This document shows positions 9,207 through 17,409 of a stretch of DNA of 64,000 bases, one piece after another. The notes beneath the pieces were generated by a model, which was not told the DNA's origin, searched no databases, and saw only the letters and a list, made by a program, of their open reading frames with translations. Origin of the DNA: Stenotrophomonas sp. SAU14A_NAIMI4_5 (lineage in GTDB: Bacteria; Pseudomonadota; Gammaproteobacteria; Xanthomonadales; Xanthomonadaceae). How positions within the stretch are numbered: the first letter of the stretch is position 1; the number at the start of each line of letters is the position of its first letter. Both the position numbers and the translations under genes were made by a program. The DNA is taken from assembly GCF_003086795.1 (NCBI RefSeq), contig NZ_CP026003.1, positions 2,778,579 through 2,842,578 on the forward strand. Reading direction: 5' to 3'.

Positions 9207-9254
9207 CGGTGGGGGTCCTTCAAGCGATCGGCGGGGGCCGGCAGCGTATTGTCG

Positions 9255-10028
9255 TCAAAAAACGAACTGTTCGCTCAGGATCCGGTCTTCCAGGTTGTGT
9301 TCCGGGTCGAACAGCAGGGTGACCCGGTGCTCCTTCGACTCGCGGATGGTCACTTCCACCACGTCGCGGGTCTCGTGCGAATCGGCGGTGACGCTGACCG
9401 GGCGCTTGTAGGGATCGAGCACGCGGAAGCGCACTTCGGTGTCGGCCTTGAGGATGGCACCGCGCCAGCGCCGCGGCCGGTACGGGGCCAACGGCGTCAG
9501 CGCGATGGTGTGCGAGCCCAGCGGCAGCACGGGCCCGTGCGCCGAATAGTTGTAGGCGGTGCTGCCGGCCGGGGTGGCCACCAGCACGCCATCGCCGATC
9601 AGCTCGGCCACCCGCTCCTGGCCGTTGAGGTCGATGCCGATGTGCGCCGCCTGGCGGGTCTGCCGCAGCAGCGAGACATCGTTGTAGGCCAACGAACCGG
9701 TGCTCGCGCCGGATTCGGTCAACGCCACCATTTCCAGCGGCCGCAGGTTGGCCGGCTCGGCGCGGGCGATGCGCGCGACCACGTCATCCTCGGCGCGGTA
9801 CTGGTTCATCAGGAAGCCGACGGTGCCCAGTTTCATGCCGAACACCGGCTTGCCCAGGCAGCCGTGCCGGTGCAGCGTCTGCAGCATGAAGCCGTCGCCG
9901 CCCAGCGGGCACAGCACGTCGGCCTGGTCGGGCGCGTGGTCGCCATAGCGGGAAACCATCGCCGCGCGGGCCATCTGCGCCGCTTCGGTGGTGCTGGCCA
10001 GGAAAGCGATGCGGGGGGTGTCGCTCAT
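9255..10028 (-). CDS. nadK: NAD kinase
   Basis: Phosphorylates NAD to NADP. The 257-residue protein has the diagnostic GGDG motif (residues 43-46, [14 protein letters not shown]), the NE/D-type segment [16 protein letters not shown], and the C-terminal glycine/threonine motif [24 protein letters not shown] 10028 was chosen because [13 protein letters not shown] starts the Rossmann-like fold; an upstream extension to 10097 would run through a SMAG repeat. A SMAG pair sits 40 bases upstream of the start, in the likely 5' leader. Confidence 0.94.
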   Translation of the reverse strand: MSDTPRIAFLASTTEAAQMARAAMVSRYGDHAPDQADVLCPLGGDGFMLQTLHRHGCLGKPVFGMKLGTVGFLMNQYRAEDDVVARIARAEPANLRPLEMVALTESGASTGSLAYNDVSLLRQTRQAAHIGIDLNGQERVAELIGDGVLVATPAGSTAYNYSAHGPVLPLGSHTIALTPLAPYRPRRWRGAILKADTEVRFRVLDPYKRPVSVTADSHETRDVVEVTIRESKEHRVTLLFDPEHNLEDRILSEQFVF

Positions 10029-10067
10029 CGGTGGATCCGGGTGGGAGTGCCAGCAAGAGCATACCCG

Positions 10068-10138
10068 GTAGTGCCGGCCGCTGGCCGGCAGCCGCACGAC
10101 CCAGGTTCATCGGGCTGCCGGCCAGCGGCCGGCACTAC
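10068..10138. repeat. SMAG palindrome pair (GTAGTGCCGGCC type)
   Basis: Two inverted 23-bp units, 10068-10090 (GTAGTGCCGGCCGC...) and 10116-10138 (ending GGCACTAC), each a palindrome of TGCCGGCC and GGCCGGCA. The sequence differs from the GCGCCGGGC subfamily in this window, so it is a distinct SMAG subtype. It lies upstream of nadK and downstream of the glutamate dehydrogenase gene. Confidence 0.87.
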
Positions 10139-10156
10139 CACCTTCGCCCCAACGCA

Positions 10157-10184
10157 GAACGGCCCCGCTTTCGCGGGGCCGTTC
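10157..10184 (-). terminator. Hairpin downstream of NAD-glutamate dehydrogenase
   Basis: A perfect 12-bp inverted repeat (GAACGGCCCCGC / GCGGGGCCGTTC) with a TTTC loop, 40 bases beyond the stop of the glutamate dehydrogenase gene. The T-tract is poor on both strands, so it may be a weak or Rho-assisted terminator or an mRNA end protector. Confidence 0.5.
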
Positions 10185-10195
10185 CGTTTCACGCT

Positions 10196-10218
10196 CACCG
10201 GGCGAGGCCCGGCGTTAC
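10196..10218. repeat. Degenerate SMAG-like palindrome
   Basis: CACCGGGC-GA-GGCCCGGCG followed by TTAC instead of CTAC. It resembles the GTAGCGCCGGGC subtype with changes at the tetranucleotide and one arm, six bases from the glutamate dehydrogenase stop codon. Confidence 0.5.
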
Positions 10219-10223
10219 ATCAC

Positions 10224-13200
10224 TTACACACCATGTGCCGCGAGCTGACCCAGGCGCTGCACCGCGACCGAAACGGTCGGGTAGTCCAGGGTCTTCTGCT
10301 CGGCCAGTTCGGCCAGCATCGACAGGGTGAAGCGCAGGCTGCTGTCGTCACGACCGATCCAGCTGGCGACCTTGGCTTCAGCGCTGCTGCCCTTGGTGCC
10401 CAGCACTTGGCCGGCCAGGTTGCGGTGGTGCGCGGCCAGTTCGTCACGCAGCACGCCACGGGCAACCGCGTGCCAGCGGCCGTTGACCTCCAGCGCGTCG
10501 ATCTGCTCGAACAGCCACGGCAGCTGCAGGGCATCGCCCAGGCGGAAGTGGATCTTCGACACGTCCACCGGCTTCAGCTTGCGGGTGCGGGCCAGTTCGA
10601 TGATGTCGAACGCCGGCTCCAGGAAGTGCAGTTCGGCCAGCTGCTGGGCCAGCGCGGACGGCAGGCCCTTTTCCTTCCACTCGGCCACCAGGGCTTCGTA
10701 GGTCGGACGCTGCGAATCCGGCAGCACGCCCGAAGCAACGCGGATGTCGTTGAACGGACCCTGGTAGCGGTTGACCGCCTCGGTGATGCCCGGCATCGGG
10801 CCCGGGCGCGACAGCAGCCAGCGCACGAACGAACGCTGCAGCTTCCAGATCACTTCCAGTGCGTCGATCTGCACCGACTCCGGCAGGGTGCCGTCGAGGG
10901 CGTCGATCTGCGCCCACAGCGCGCGGGCATCCAGCGTTTCGCGGCTGATGGTGTACGCCTTGGCGACCTCGGCGATGGTGCGGCCGGTGTCTTCCTGCAT
11001 GCGCATCAGGAAGGTGGCGCCCATGCGGTTGATGGTCTGGTTGGTCACGGCCGTGGCGATGATTTCGCGCTTCAGGCGGTGACGCTCCATCGCGTCGGCG
11101 TACTTCTTCTGCAGCGGGGTCGGGAAGTAACGCTGCAGCTCCTTGGACAGGTACGGATCTTCCGGGATGTCCGAATCCAGCAGCTGGGCGAACGCCACCA
11201 GCTTGGAATAGGACAGCAGCACCGACAGTTCCGGACGGGTCAGGCCCTGGCCGCGTGCCTTGCGCTGCGACAGCTCGGCATCGGACGGCAGGAACTCGAT
11301 CTGGCGATCAAGCAGGCCCTGCTGCTCCAGGGTGCGGATGAAGTGCTGCTTGGAACCCAGGCGCTTGACCGCCATCCGCTCCATCAGGCTCAGGGCCTGG
11401 TTCTGGCGGTAGTTGTCATTGAGCACCAGGTCGGCGACCTCGTCGGTCATCGACGCCAGCAGCTTGTTGCGCTGCTCGACGGTCAGCTTCTTGGCGCGTA
11501 CCACATCGTTGAGCAGGATCTTGATGTTGACTTCATGGTCGGAGGTGTCGACACCGGCCGAGTTGTCGATGAAGTCGGTGTTGAGCAGCACGCCGGCCTG
11601 GGCGGCTTCGATGCGGCCCAGCTGGGTCATGCCCAGGTTGCCGCCCTCGCCCACCACCTTGCAGCGCAGCTCGCCACCGTTCACGCGCAGGGCGTTGTTG
11701 GCGCGGTCGCCGACATCGCTGTGCTGCTCGCTGGCAGCCTTGACGTAGGTACCGATGCCGCCGTTCCACAGCAGGTCGACCGGCGCCTTCAGGATCGCGC
11801 TCATCAGGTCATTCGGCGACATCGCCTTGACGTTCTCGTCCAGGCCCAGCGCTTCACGCACCTGCGGGGTGATCTCGATCGACTTCAGGGTGCGCGGGAA
11901 GATGCCGCCGCCCTTGCTGATCAGCTTGGCATCGTAGTCCGCCCAGCTCGAACGCGGCACGGTGAACATGCGCTCGCGCTCGACGAACGAGGTGGCCGCA
12001 TCCGGGTTCGGGTCCAGGAAGATGTGGCGGTGGTCGAACGCAGCGACCAGGCGGATGTGGCGCGACAGCAGCATGCCGTTGCCGAACACGTCGCCGGACA
12101 TGTCGCCCACGCCGACCGAGGTGAAGTCCTGGCTCTGGCTGTCACGGCCCAGCGCACGGAAGTGGCGCTTGACCGATTCCCACGCACCACGCGCGGTGAT
12201 GCCCATGCCCTTGTGGTCGTAGCCGACCGAGCCACCGGAAGCGAACGCATCGCCCATCCAGAAGCCGTGCGCGATGGCCAGGCCGTTGGCGATGTCGGAG
12301 AAGGTCGCGGTGCCCTTGTCGGCCGCCACCACCAGGTACGGATCGTCCATGTCGTGGCGCACGACATCCACCGGCGGCACGATCTTGTTGTTGACGATGT
12401 TGTCGGTGATGTCCAGCAGGCCCTGGATGAACAGCTTGTAGCAGGCCACGCCGTTGGCGAACACCGCATCACGATCACCGTTCACCGGCGGGGTCTTGGC
12501 GAAGAAGCCGCCCTTCGCGCCGACCGGCACGATGACGGTGTTCTTGACCATCTGCGCCTTGACCAGGCCCAGCACCTCGGTGCGGAAGTCTTCGCGACGG
12601 TCCGACCAGCGCAGGCCGCCACGGGCCACGGCGCCGAAGCGCAGGTGGGTACCTTCCACGCGCGGGCCGTAGACGAAGATTTCGCGGTAGGGGCGCGGCT
12701 TGGGCAGGTCCGGCACCAGGGCCGAATCGAACTTGAAGCTGATGACGTGGCCGTGCTGGCCGTTGGCGTCGGTCTGGTAGTAGCTGGTACGCAGGGTCGC
12801 GTCGATCACGCCCATGAACGAGCGCAGGATGCGGTCCTCGTCCAGACTGGACACCCGGTCCATCAGCTTCAGCAGCGCTTCGCGCGCGGCCTGCATCTGC
12901 GCATCGCGGTCACCCTTGCGGGCGTCGACCACGGTCTTCAGCACCTTGAGGGTGGCGTCGTCGCCGGCGGCCAGCACATCGAAGTGGGCCTTCAGCTGGG
13001 CCTGGCCGGCCGCGATGTCGTCCTTGCTCTCGTGGCCGGTCGCCGGGTCGAAGCGGGCTTCGAACAGTTCCACCAGCAGGCGGGCCAGCAGCGGGTAGCG
13101 CGAGAAGGTGCCTTCCACGTAGGCCTGCGAGAACGGTACGCCGGTCTGCAGCAGGTACTTGCAGTAGCCACGCAGCATGGCGACCTGACGCCAGTGCAGG

Positions 13201-15200
13201 CCGGCGGCCAGCACCAGGCGGTTGAAGCCATCGTTCTCGGCATCGCCGTGCCAGACGCGGGCGAAGGTCTCGCCGAAGGCTTCATCGACGCGGCCGGCGT
13301 CGATGGTGCCGGCGGTCGATTCAACCTCGAAGTCCTGCACGTACACCGGGGCGTTGTCGACCGACAGGCGGTACGGACGCTCGGCGATCACGCGCAGGCC
13401 CATGTTCTCCATCATCGGCAGCGCGTCCGACAGCGGGATGTCATCCAGCTGGCGGTACAGCTTCAGGCGCAGGCCATCGCCGCTTTCGCGCGGCACGGCC
13501 TGCAGGCTCAGGCGCAGGTCGTCCGGGCCGGTCAGGGCGTCGAGCTGGCTGACATCGTTGGCGGCAACGGCGGTGCTGTTGTCTTCGATGTAGCCGGCCG
13601 GCAGCGCCTTGCCGATGCGGGCAGCGATGCGCAGGCCTTCGGTCTCGCCATGGCGGGTGACCAGCGCTTCACGCAGGTCGTCCTGCCAGTTGCGCAGCAC
13701 CTGGGCCAGCTTCTGCTCCAGTTCGGCGGTATCGACGTCGAGCATTTCGCCCGGCTTCGGGCGCACGATCAGGTGCACCTGGGCCAGCGGCGATTCGCCC
13801 AGCACGACCGAGCTGTCGACGTACTCACCGTGCAGCGCTTCCTTGAGCATCGCTTCGATGCGCAGGCGCACGTCGGTGTTGAAGCGTTCGCGCGGCAGGT
13901 AGACCAGCGCGGAGATGAAACGGCTGTACTTGTCGCGGCGCAGGAACAGGCGGCTGCGCACGCGCTCCTGCAGGCCCAGCACGCCCATGGCGGTGCGGAA
14001 CAGTTCGTCCTCGCTGGACTGGAACAGTTCTTCGCGCGGCAGGGTTTCCAGGATGTGGCGCAGGGCCTTGCCGCTGTGGCTGGCCGGGGCCAGGCCGGAC
14101 TGGGTCATCACGTATTCGTGGCGCTGGCGCACCAGCGGGATTTCCCACGGGCGACGGTTGTAGGCGCTGGAGGTGAACAGGCCGAGGAAGCGCTGCTCGC
14201 CGATGATCTTGCCCTTGGCGTCGAACTCCAGCACGCCGATGTAGTCCATGTAACCGGCGCGGTGCACGCGCGAACGGGCATTGGTCTTGGTCAGGATCAG
14301 CGCGTCCTTCAGCCCGGACGTGGTGTTCAGTCCCTGCGCGGCCAGCGTCTTGACCGGACGGGCGGCGGACTTGTCCTTGCCGCGCATCAGGCCCAGGCCG
14401 GTGTCGTTCAGCGGCGCCAGCACGTCTTCCTTGCCCTGCTTCTCGACGCGGTATTCGCGGTAGCCGAAGAAGGTGAAGTGGTTGTCAGCGGCCCAGCGCA
14501 GGAACTGCTGTGCTTCGGCACGCGAGGCATCGTCGACCGGCAGCGTGCGGCTGCCCAGGTCGTCGGCCAGCGCCAGCGCCTTGTCCTTCATCGGCTGCCA
14601 GTCGCGCACGATGGCGCGCACTTCATCCAGCGCCTTGTTGATGGCCTGCTCGATGGCGGCCATGGCTTCGGCCGGCTGGCGGTCGATCTCCATCAGCATC
14701 ACCGACTCGGCATCGCCCTCGCCGACCTTGGCCAGCTTGCCGGCCTTGTCGCGGGTGAAGCGCAGTACCGGGTGGCCCAGCACGTGCACGCCCACGCCCT
14801 GCTCGGCCAGCGACATGGTCACGGTGTCGACCAGGAACGGCATGTCGTCGTTGATGATCTGCAGCACGGTGTGCGGCGATTCCCAGCCATTGGCCTTGGC
14901 GGTGGGGTTGAACACGCGCACGTTGGCCTTGCCGGCCTTGCGTGCACGGGCGAACTCCAGGGTATCTGCCGCCAGCGCCGCCCACTCTTCAGCGGTGTGG
15001 TGCGGGAACTCGTCCGACTCCATGCGCTTGTAGAACGCGGATGCGAATGCCACTGCCTCGGCCTGCGCGGCCGCGGGGTAACGCTTGCGCAAGGCCGTAT
15101 ACACCGGCTCCAGGGAGAAACCAGCGGTCACTGCGACCTCCGACTCAGCTGGCTTGGTTTTGTTTTTCACGGTCTTGGCTGCGGTTTTTTGCGGTTTCAT
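10224..15200 (-). CDS. NAD-dependent glutamate dehydrogenase, large (GDH-180) type
   Basis: Catabolic enzyme that deaminates glutamate to 2-oxoglutarate with NAD. At 1658 residues it belongs to the large class known from Streptomyces, Pseudomonas (GdhB) and Xanthomonadaceae. It has a long N-terminal ACT-like regulatory region (RVFNPTAKANGWESPHTVLQIINDDMPFLVDTV is within it, roughly residues 95-125), a central catalytic domain with RGGLRWSDRREDFRTEVLG and the substrate lysine region VPVGAKGGFF, and an NAD-binding segment with VGEGGNLGMTQLGRIEAAQ. The start codon ATG at 15198-15200 is the first plausible one and is divergent from the TetR gene. A hairpin follows the stop. The opposite strand is open for more than 7 kb, which is discussed as rejected. 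Confidence 0.95.
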   Translation of the reverse strand: MKPQKTAAKTVKNKTKPAESEVAVTAGFSLEPVYTALRKRYPAAAQAEAVAFASAFYKRMESDEFPHHTAEEWAALAADTLEFARARKAGKANVRVFNPTAKANGWESPHTVLQIINDDMPFLVDTVTMSLAEQGVGVHVLGHPVLRFTRDKAGKLAKVGEGDAESVMLMEIDRQPAEAMAAIEQAINKALDEVRAIVRDWQPMKDKALALADDLGSRTLPVDDASRAEAQQFLRWAADNHFTFFGYREYRVEKQGKEDVLAPLNDTGLGLMRGKDKSAARPVKTLAAQGLNTTSGLKDALILTKTNARSRVHRAGYMDYIGVLEFDAKGKIIGEQRFLGLFTSSAYNRRPWEIPLVRQRHEYVMTQSGLAPASHSGKALRHILETLPREELFQSSEDELFRTAMGVLGLQERVRSRLFLRRDKYSRFISALVYLPRERFNTDVRLRIEAMLKEALHGEYVDSSVVLGESPLAQVHLIVRPKPGEMLDVDTAELEQKLAQVLRNWQDDLREALVTRHGETEGLRIAARIGKALPAGYIEDNSTAVAANDVSQLDALTGPDDLRLSLQAVPRESGDGLRLKLYRQLDDIPLSDALPMMENMGLRVIAERPYRLSVDNAPVYVQDFEVESTAGTIDAGRVDEAFGETFARVWHGDAENDGFNRLVLAAGLHWRQVAMLRGYCKYLLQTGVPFSQAYVEGTFSRYPLLARLLVELFEARFDPATGHESKDDIAAGQAQLKAHFDVLAAGDDATLKVLKTVVDARKGDRDAQMQAAREALLKLMDRVSSLDEDRILRSFMGVIDATLRTSYYQTDANGQHGHVISFKFDSALVPDLPKPRPYREIFVYGPRVEGTHLRFGAVARGGLRWSDRREDFRTEVLGLVKAQMVKNTVIVPVGAKGGFFAKTPPVNGDRDAVFANGVACYKLFIQGLLDITDNIVNNKIVPPVDVVRHDMDDPYLVVAADKGTATFSDIANGLAIAHGFWMGDAFASGGSVGYDHKGMGITARGAWESVKRHFRALGRDSQSQDFTSVGVGDMSGDVFGNGMLLSRHIRLVAAFDHRHIFLDPNPDAATSFVERERMFTVPRSSWADYDAKLISKGGGIFPRTLKSIEITPQVREALGLDENVKAMSPNDLMSAILKAPVDLLWNGGIGTYVKAASEQHSDVGDRANNALRVNGGELRCKVVGEGGNLGMTQLGRIEAAQAGVLLNTDFIDNSAGVDTSDHEVNIKILLNDVVRAKKLTVEQRNKLLASMTDEVADLVLNDNYRQNQALSLMERMAVKRLGSKQHFIRTLEQQGLLDRQIEFLPSDAELSQRKARGQGLTRPELSVLLSYSKLVAFAQLLDSDIPEDPYLSKELQRYFPTPLQKKYADAMERHRLKREIIATAVTNQTINRMGATFLMRMQEDTGRTIAEVAKAYTISRETLDARALWAQIDALDGTLPESVQIDALEVIWKLQRSFVRWLLSRPGPMPGITEAVNRYQGPFNDIRVASGVLPDSQRPTYEALVAEWKEKGLPSALAQQLAELHFLEPAFDIIELARTRKLKPVDVSKIHFRLGDALQLPWLFEQIDALEVNGRWHAVARGVLRDELAAHHRNLAGQVLGTKGSSAEAKVASWIGRDDSSLRFTLSMLAELAEQKTLDYPTVSVAVQRLGQLAAHGV

Positions 15201-15475
15201 GGCAGAGCGAGGCGCTTGCTCAGTTGGGAAAATGAAATTGTAGCCCTGTTGCAGGAAAAGGCCTTGCTGCAGGACGGAATAATGAAATGCCGGGTTTGCT
15301 GCGGTTTAGACGCCTATTCAGTTCGCACGGGTATGGCGTCCACCACCAGCATCGCGTTACCGACAGGATCGGCAAACCGTGTTACCGGAATAAGCGCGCA
15401 CGGCGCCCGGTATCGGGACGGACAGGACTATTGGCACGATTCCACAATCCTGAACTGGACGGTATAGTCCACCGC
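15201..15475. promoter_or_regulatory. Divergent control region gdh / tetR with TGGAC dyad
   Basis: A 275-base divergent intergenic region, less GC-rich than its surroundings. Immediately before the tetR GTG is the dyad TGGAC-N6-GTCCA (15456-15471), whose spacer contains a -10-like TATAGT (15463-15468) with a weak -35-like TTCCAC 17 bases earlier. A start of transcription about 7 bases after TATAGT would nearly coincide with the GTG. The dyad is a candidate TetR operator; this is inference from position and symmetry. Confidence 0.45.
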
Positions 15476-16132
15476 GTGAACCCGGCCTACCTCCCCGCTG
15501 CCCTGGATGCGCGCGATCAGCGCGTGTTCGATGCCGTGCGCGAACTGCTGGCCCACCAGGGCATGCAGATCAGCATGGATGCGGTGGCCCAGCACGCCGG
15601 CTGCTCCAAGCAGACGCTGTATTCGCGCTACGGCAGCAAGCAGGATCTGCTGCGGCGGGTGATGCAGCGCCACGTCGGCCACGCCACCGGGGCCATGGTT
15701 CGTGCACTCCGCACTGACGACCTGCGTGCCAGCCTTCTGCAGTTCGCCATCGACTTCCTGGAGCATTTCAACCAGCCGCACGTGGGACAGGCCTGCCGGG
15801 TGATCGCCGCCGATGCCGCGCAGTTCCCCGACGAGGCGCGTACGCTGTACCGGCATGGTGCCGGCGCTTTGACGCTTCATCTTGCTGAATGGATTGAAAC
15901 CGTTTGCATGCGTGGCCAGCTCCGGCATGACGACCCGCACTTCATGGCCGAACTGCTGCTGAGCATGATCGCCGGTCAGGATTTCGACAAACAGCGTTTC
16001 CATACCCCCCATCGCGATGACGCGCAGCTGCGTCGGCGCTGGGCAGAATTCTCGGTCGACAGCTTCCTGCGCGCGTTCGCGCCAACGCCGTCGCCGGCCC
16101 CCACTACAAACCAACCCCGGAGTTCCTCCTGA
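15476..16132 (+). CDS. TetR/AcrR family transcriptional regulator
   Basis: A 218-residue regulator with an N-terminal helix-turn-helix (about residues 15-60; ISMDAVAQHAGCSKQTLYSRYGSK is the recognition part) and a C-terminal ligand/dimer domain. I chose GTG 15476 (MNPAYLPAALDARDQRVFDAV), because the open frame extending back to 15287 runs through the promoter region and has no TetR homology. No Shine-Dalgarno sequence precedes the GTG. The gene overlaps the adaptor gene by one base (TGATG), an unusual same-strand operon arrangement; many RND regulators are divergent. It probably represses its own operon. Confidence 0.88.
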   Translation: MNPAYLPAALDARDQRVFDAVRELLAHQGMQISMDAVAQHAGCSKQTLYSRYGSKQDLLRRVMQRHVGHATGAMVRALRTDDLRASLLQFAIDFLEHFNQPHVGQACRVIAADAAQFPDEARTLYRHGAGALTLHLAEWIETVCMRGQLRHDDPHFMAELLLSMIAGQDFDKQRFHTPHRDDAQLRRRWAEFSVDSFLRAFAPTPSPAPTTNQPRSSS

Positions 16133-17394
16133 TGACCGCCCCACTCCGCACCCTTGCCTTGACGTGCGCCGTTGCTGTCGCGCTGGCCGCCTGCAAGAAG
16201 CCGGAACAGCAGACGCCCCCGCCGCCGGAGGTGGGCGTGATCGACGCCAAGCCGCAGACCCTGCCGCTGCAGCGTGAACTGGTCGGCCGCCTGTCGCCGT
16301 TCCGCAGCGCCGACGTGCGCGCGCGCGTGCCGGGCGTGCTGCTCAAGCGCGTCTACCAGGAAGGCAGCGAGGTCAAGCAGGGCCAGACCCTGTTCCTGAT
16401 CGATCCGGCGCCGCTGCGCGCCAGCCTCAACGCGTCCGAAGCACAGCTGGCCTCGGCCCGCGCGACCTATGCCAACGCCAAGGTCGCCGCCGACCGCGCC
16501 CGCTCGCTGGCGCCGCAGCAGTACGTGTCCAAGTCCGACCTGGACAGCGCCGAAGCCGCCGAGCGCACCGCGCTGGCCGCGGTGAAGCAGGCCGAAGCCT
16601 CGGTCACCTCCTCGCGCATCAGCCTGGGCTATGCCGAAGTGACCTCGCCGATCAGCGGCGTGGCCAACAAGCAGCAGGTCACCGAAGGTGCCCTGGTCGG
16701 CCAGGGTGACGTGACCCTGCTGACCACCGTCGACCAGCTGGACCCGCTGTACGTGAACTTCTCGCTGAGCGTGGACGAACTGAGCCAGCTGCGTGCGCAG
16801 CAGGCCCGTGGCGCCCTGGCCCTGTCCGGCGACGGCAAGGCCACCGTCAACGTCAAGCTGTCCGACGGCACCGCCTATGGTGAAGCCGGCACGCTGGACT
16901 TCTCCTCGACCACGGTCGACCCGACCACCGGTGCGGTCTCGCTGCGCGCGGTGCTGCCGAACCCGCAGAAGATCCTGCTGCCGGGTGCCTTCGTCAGCTT
17001 CCAGGCCAACCTGGGCGAGCGCAACAACGCCTTCCTGATCCCGCAGCAGGCCCTGCAGCGTGACAGCGCCGGCGGCTTCGTGATGGTGGTCGGCGCCGAC
17101 GGCAAGGTCGTGCGCAAGAACGTGAAGACCGAAGGCGCACAAGGTGGCAACTGGATGGTCAGCGACGGCCTGGCCGCCGGCGACAAGGTCGTGGTCGCAG
17201 GCGTGCAGAAGGTCAAGGAAGGGGCGCCGGCCACGGCCAAGCCCTGGACCCCGGGCCAGGATGCCAACGGCCAGCCCGCCGCCGGCGGTGCAGCCCCGGC
17301 AGCGGCAGCTGCAGGCGGCGCCGACAAGGCGCCGGCCAAGCCCGAGGCGGCCGACAAGGCCGAGCCGGCCGCCACCGAATCGAACAAGCAGTAA
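16132..17394 (+). CDS. RND efflux periplasmic adaptor subunit (lipoprotein)
   Basis: Membrane fusion protein linking the RND pump to an outer-membrane channel. The 420-residue protein has a lipoprotein signal (MTAPLRTLALTCAVAVALAAC, lipobox LAAC at about 17-20), the lipoyl/barrel-sandwich halves around VPGVLLKRVYQEGSEVKQGQTLF and LGYAEVTSPISGVANK, an alpha-hairpin between them, and a long Ala/Pro/Lys-rich C-terminal tail (about residues 365-420) not needed by typical adaptors. It is followed after 15 bases by the RND gene. As an adaptor-pump pair without an outer-membrane gene it resembles Stenotrophomonas SmeGH, but I cannot confirm which Sme system it is. Confidence 0.93.
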   Translation: MTAPLRTLALTCAVAVALAACKKPEQQTPPPPEVGVIDAKPQTLPLQRELVGRLSPFRSADVRARVPGVLLKRVYQEGSEVKQGQTLFLIDPAPLRASLNASEAQLASARATYANAKVAADRARSLAPQQYVSKSDLDSAEAAERTALAAVKQAEASVTSSRISLGYAEVTSPISGVANKQQVTEGALVGQGDVTLLTTVDQLDPLYVNFSLSVDELSQLRAQQARGALALSGDGKATVNVKLSDGTAYGEAGTLDFSSTTVDPTTGAVSLRAVLPNPQKILLPGAFVSFQANLGERNNAFLIPQQALQRDSAGGFVMVVGADGKVVRKNVKTEGAQGGNWMVSDGLAAGDKVVVAGVQKVKEGAPATAKPWTPGQDANGQPAAGGAAPAAAAAGGADKAPAKPEAADKAEPAATESNKQ

Positions 17395-17409
17395 CGGGAA
17401 CCTTCCGTC

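Noticed and set aside
8283..15467. A 2394-codon plus-strand open frame opposite the nucleotidase, NAD kinase and glutamate dehydrogenase genes
   Set aside because: Its composition (His/Gln/Arg/Val rich, no domain recognised) is that of an antisense frame in a GC-rich genome with G/C third positions. All three minus-strand genes have clear family motifs.
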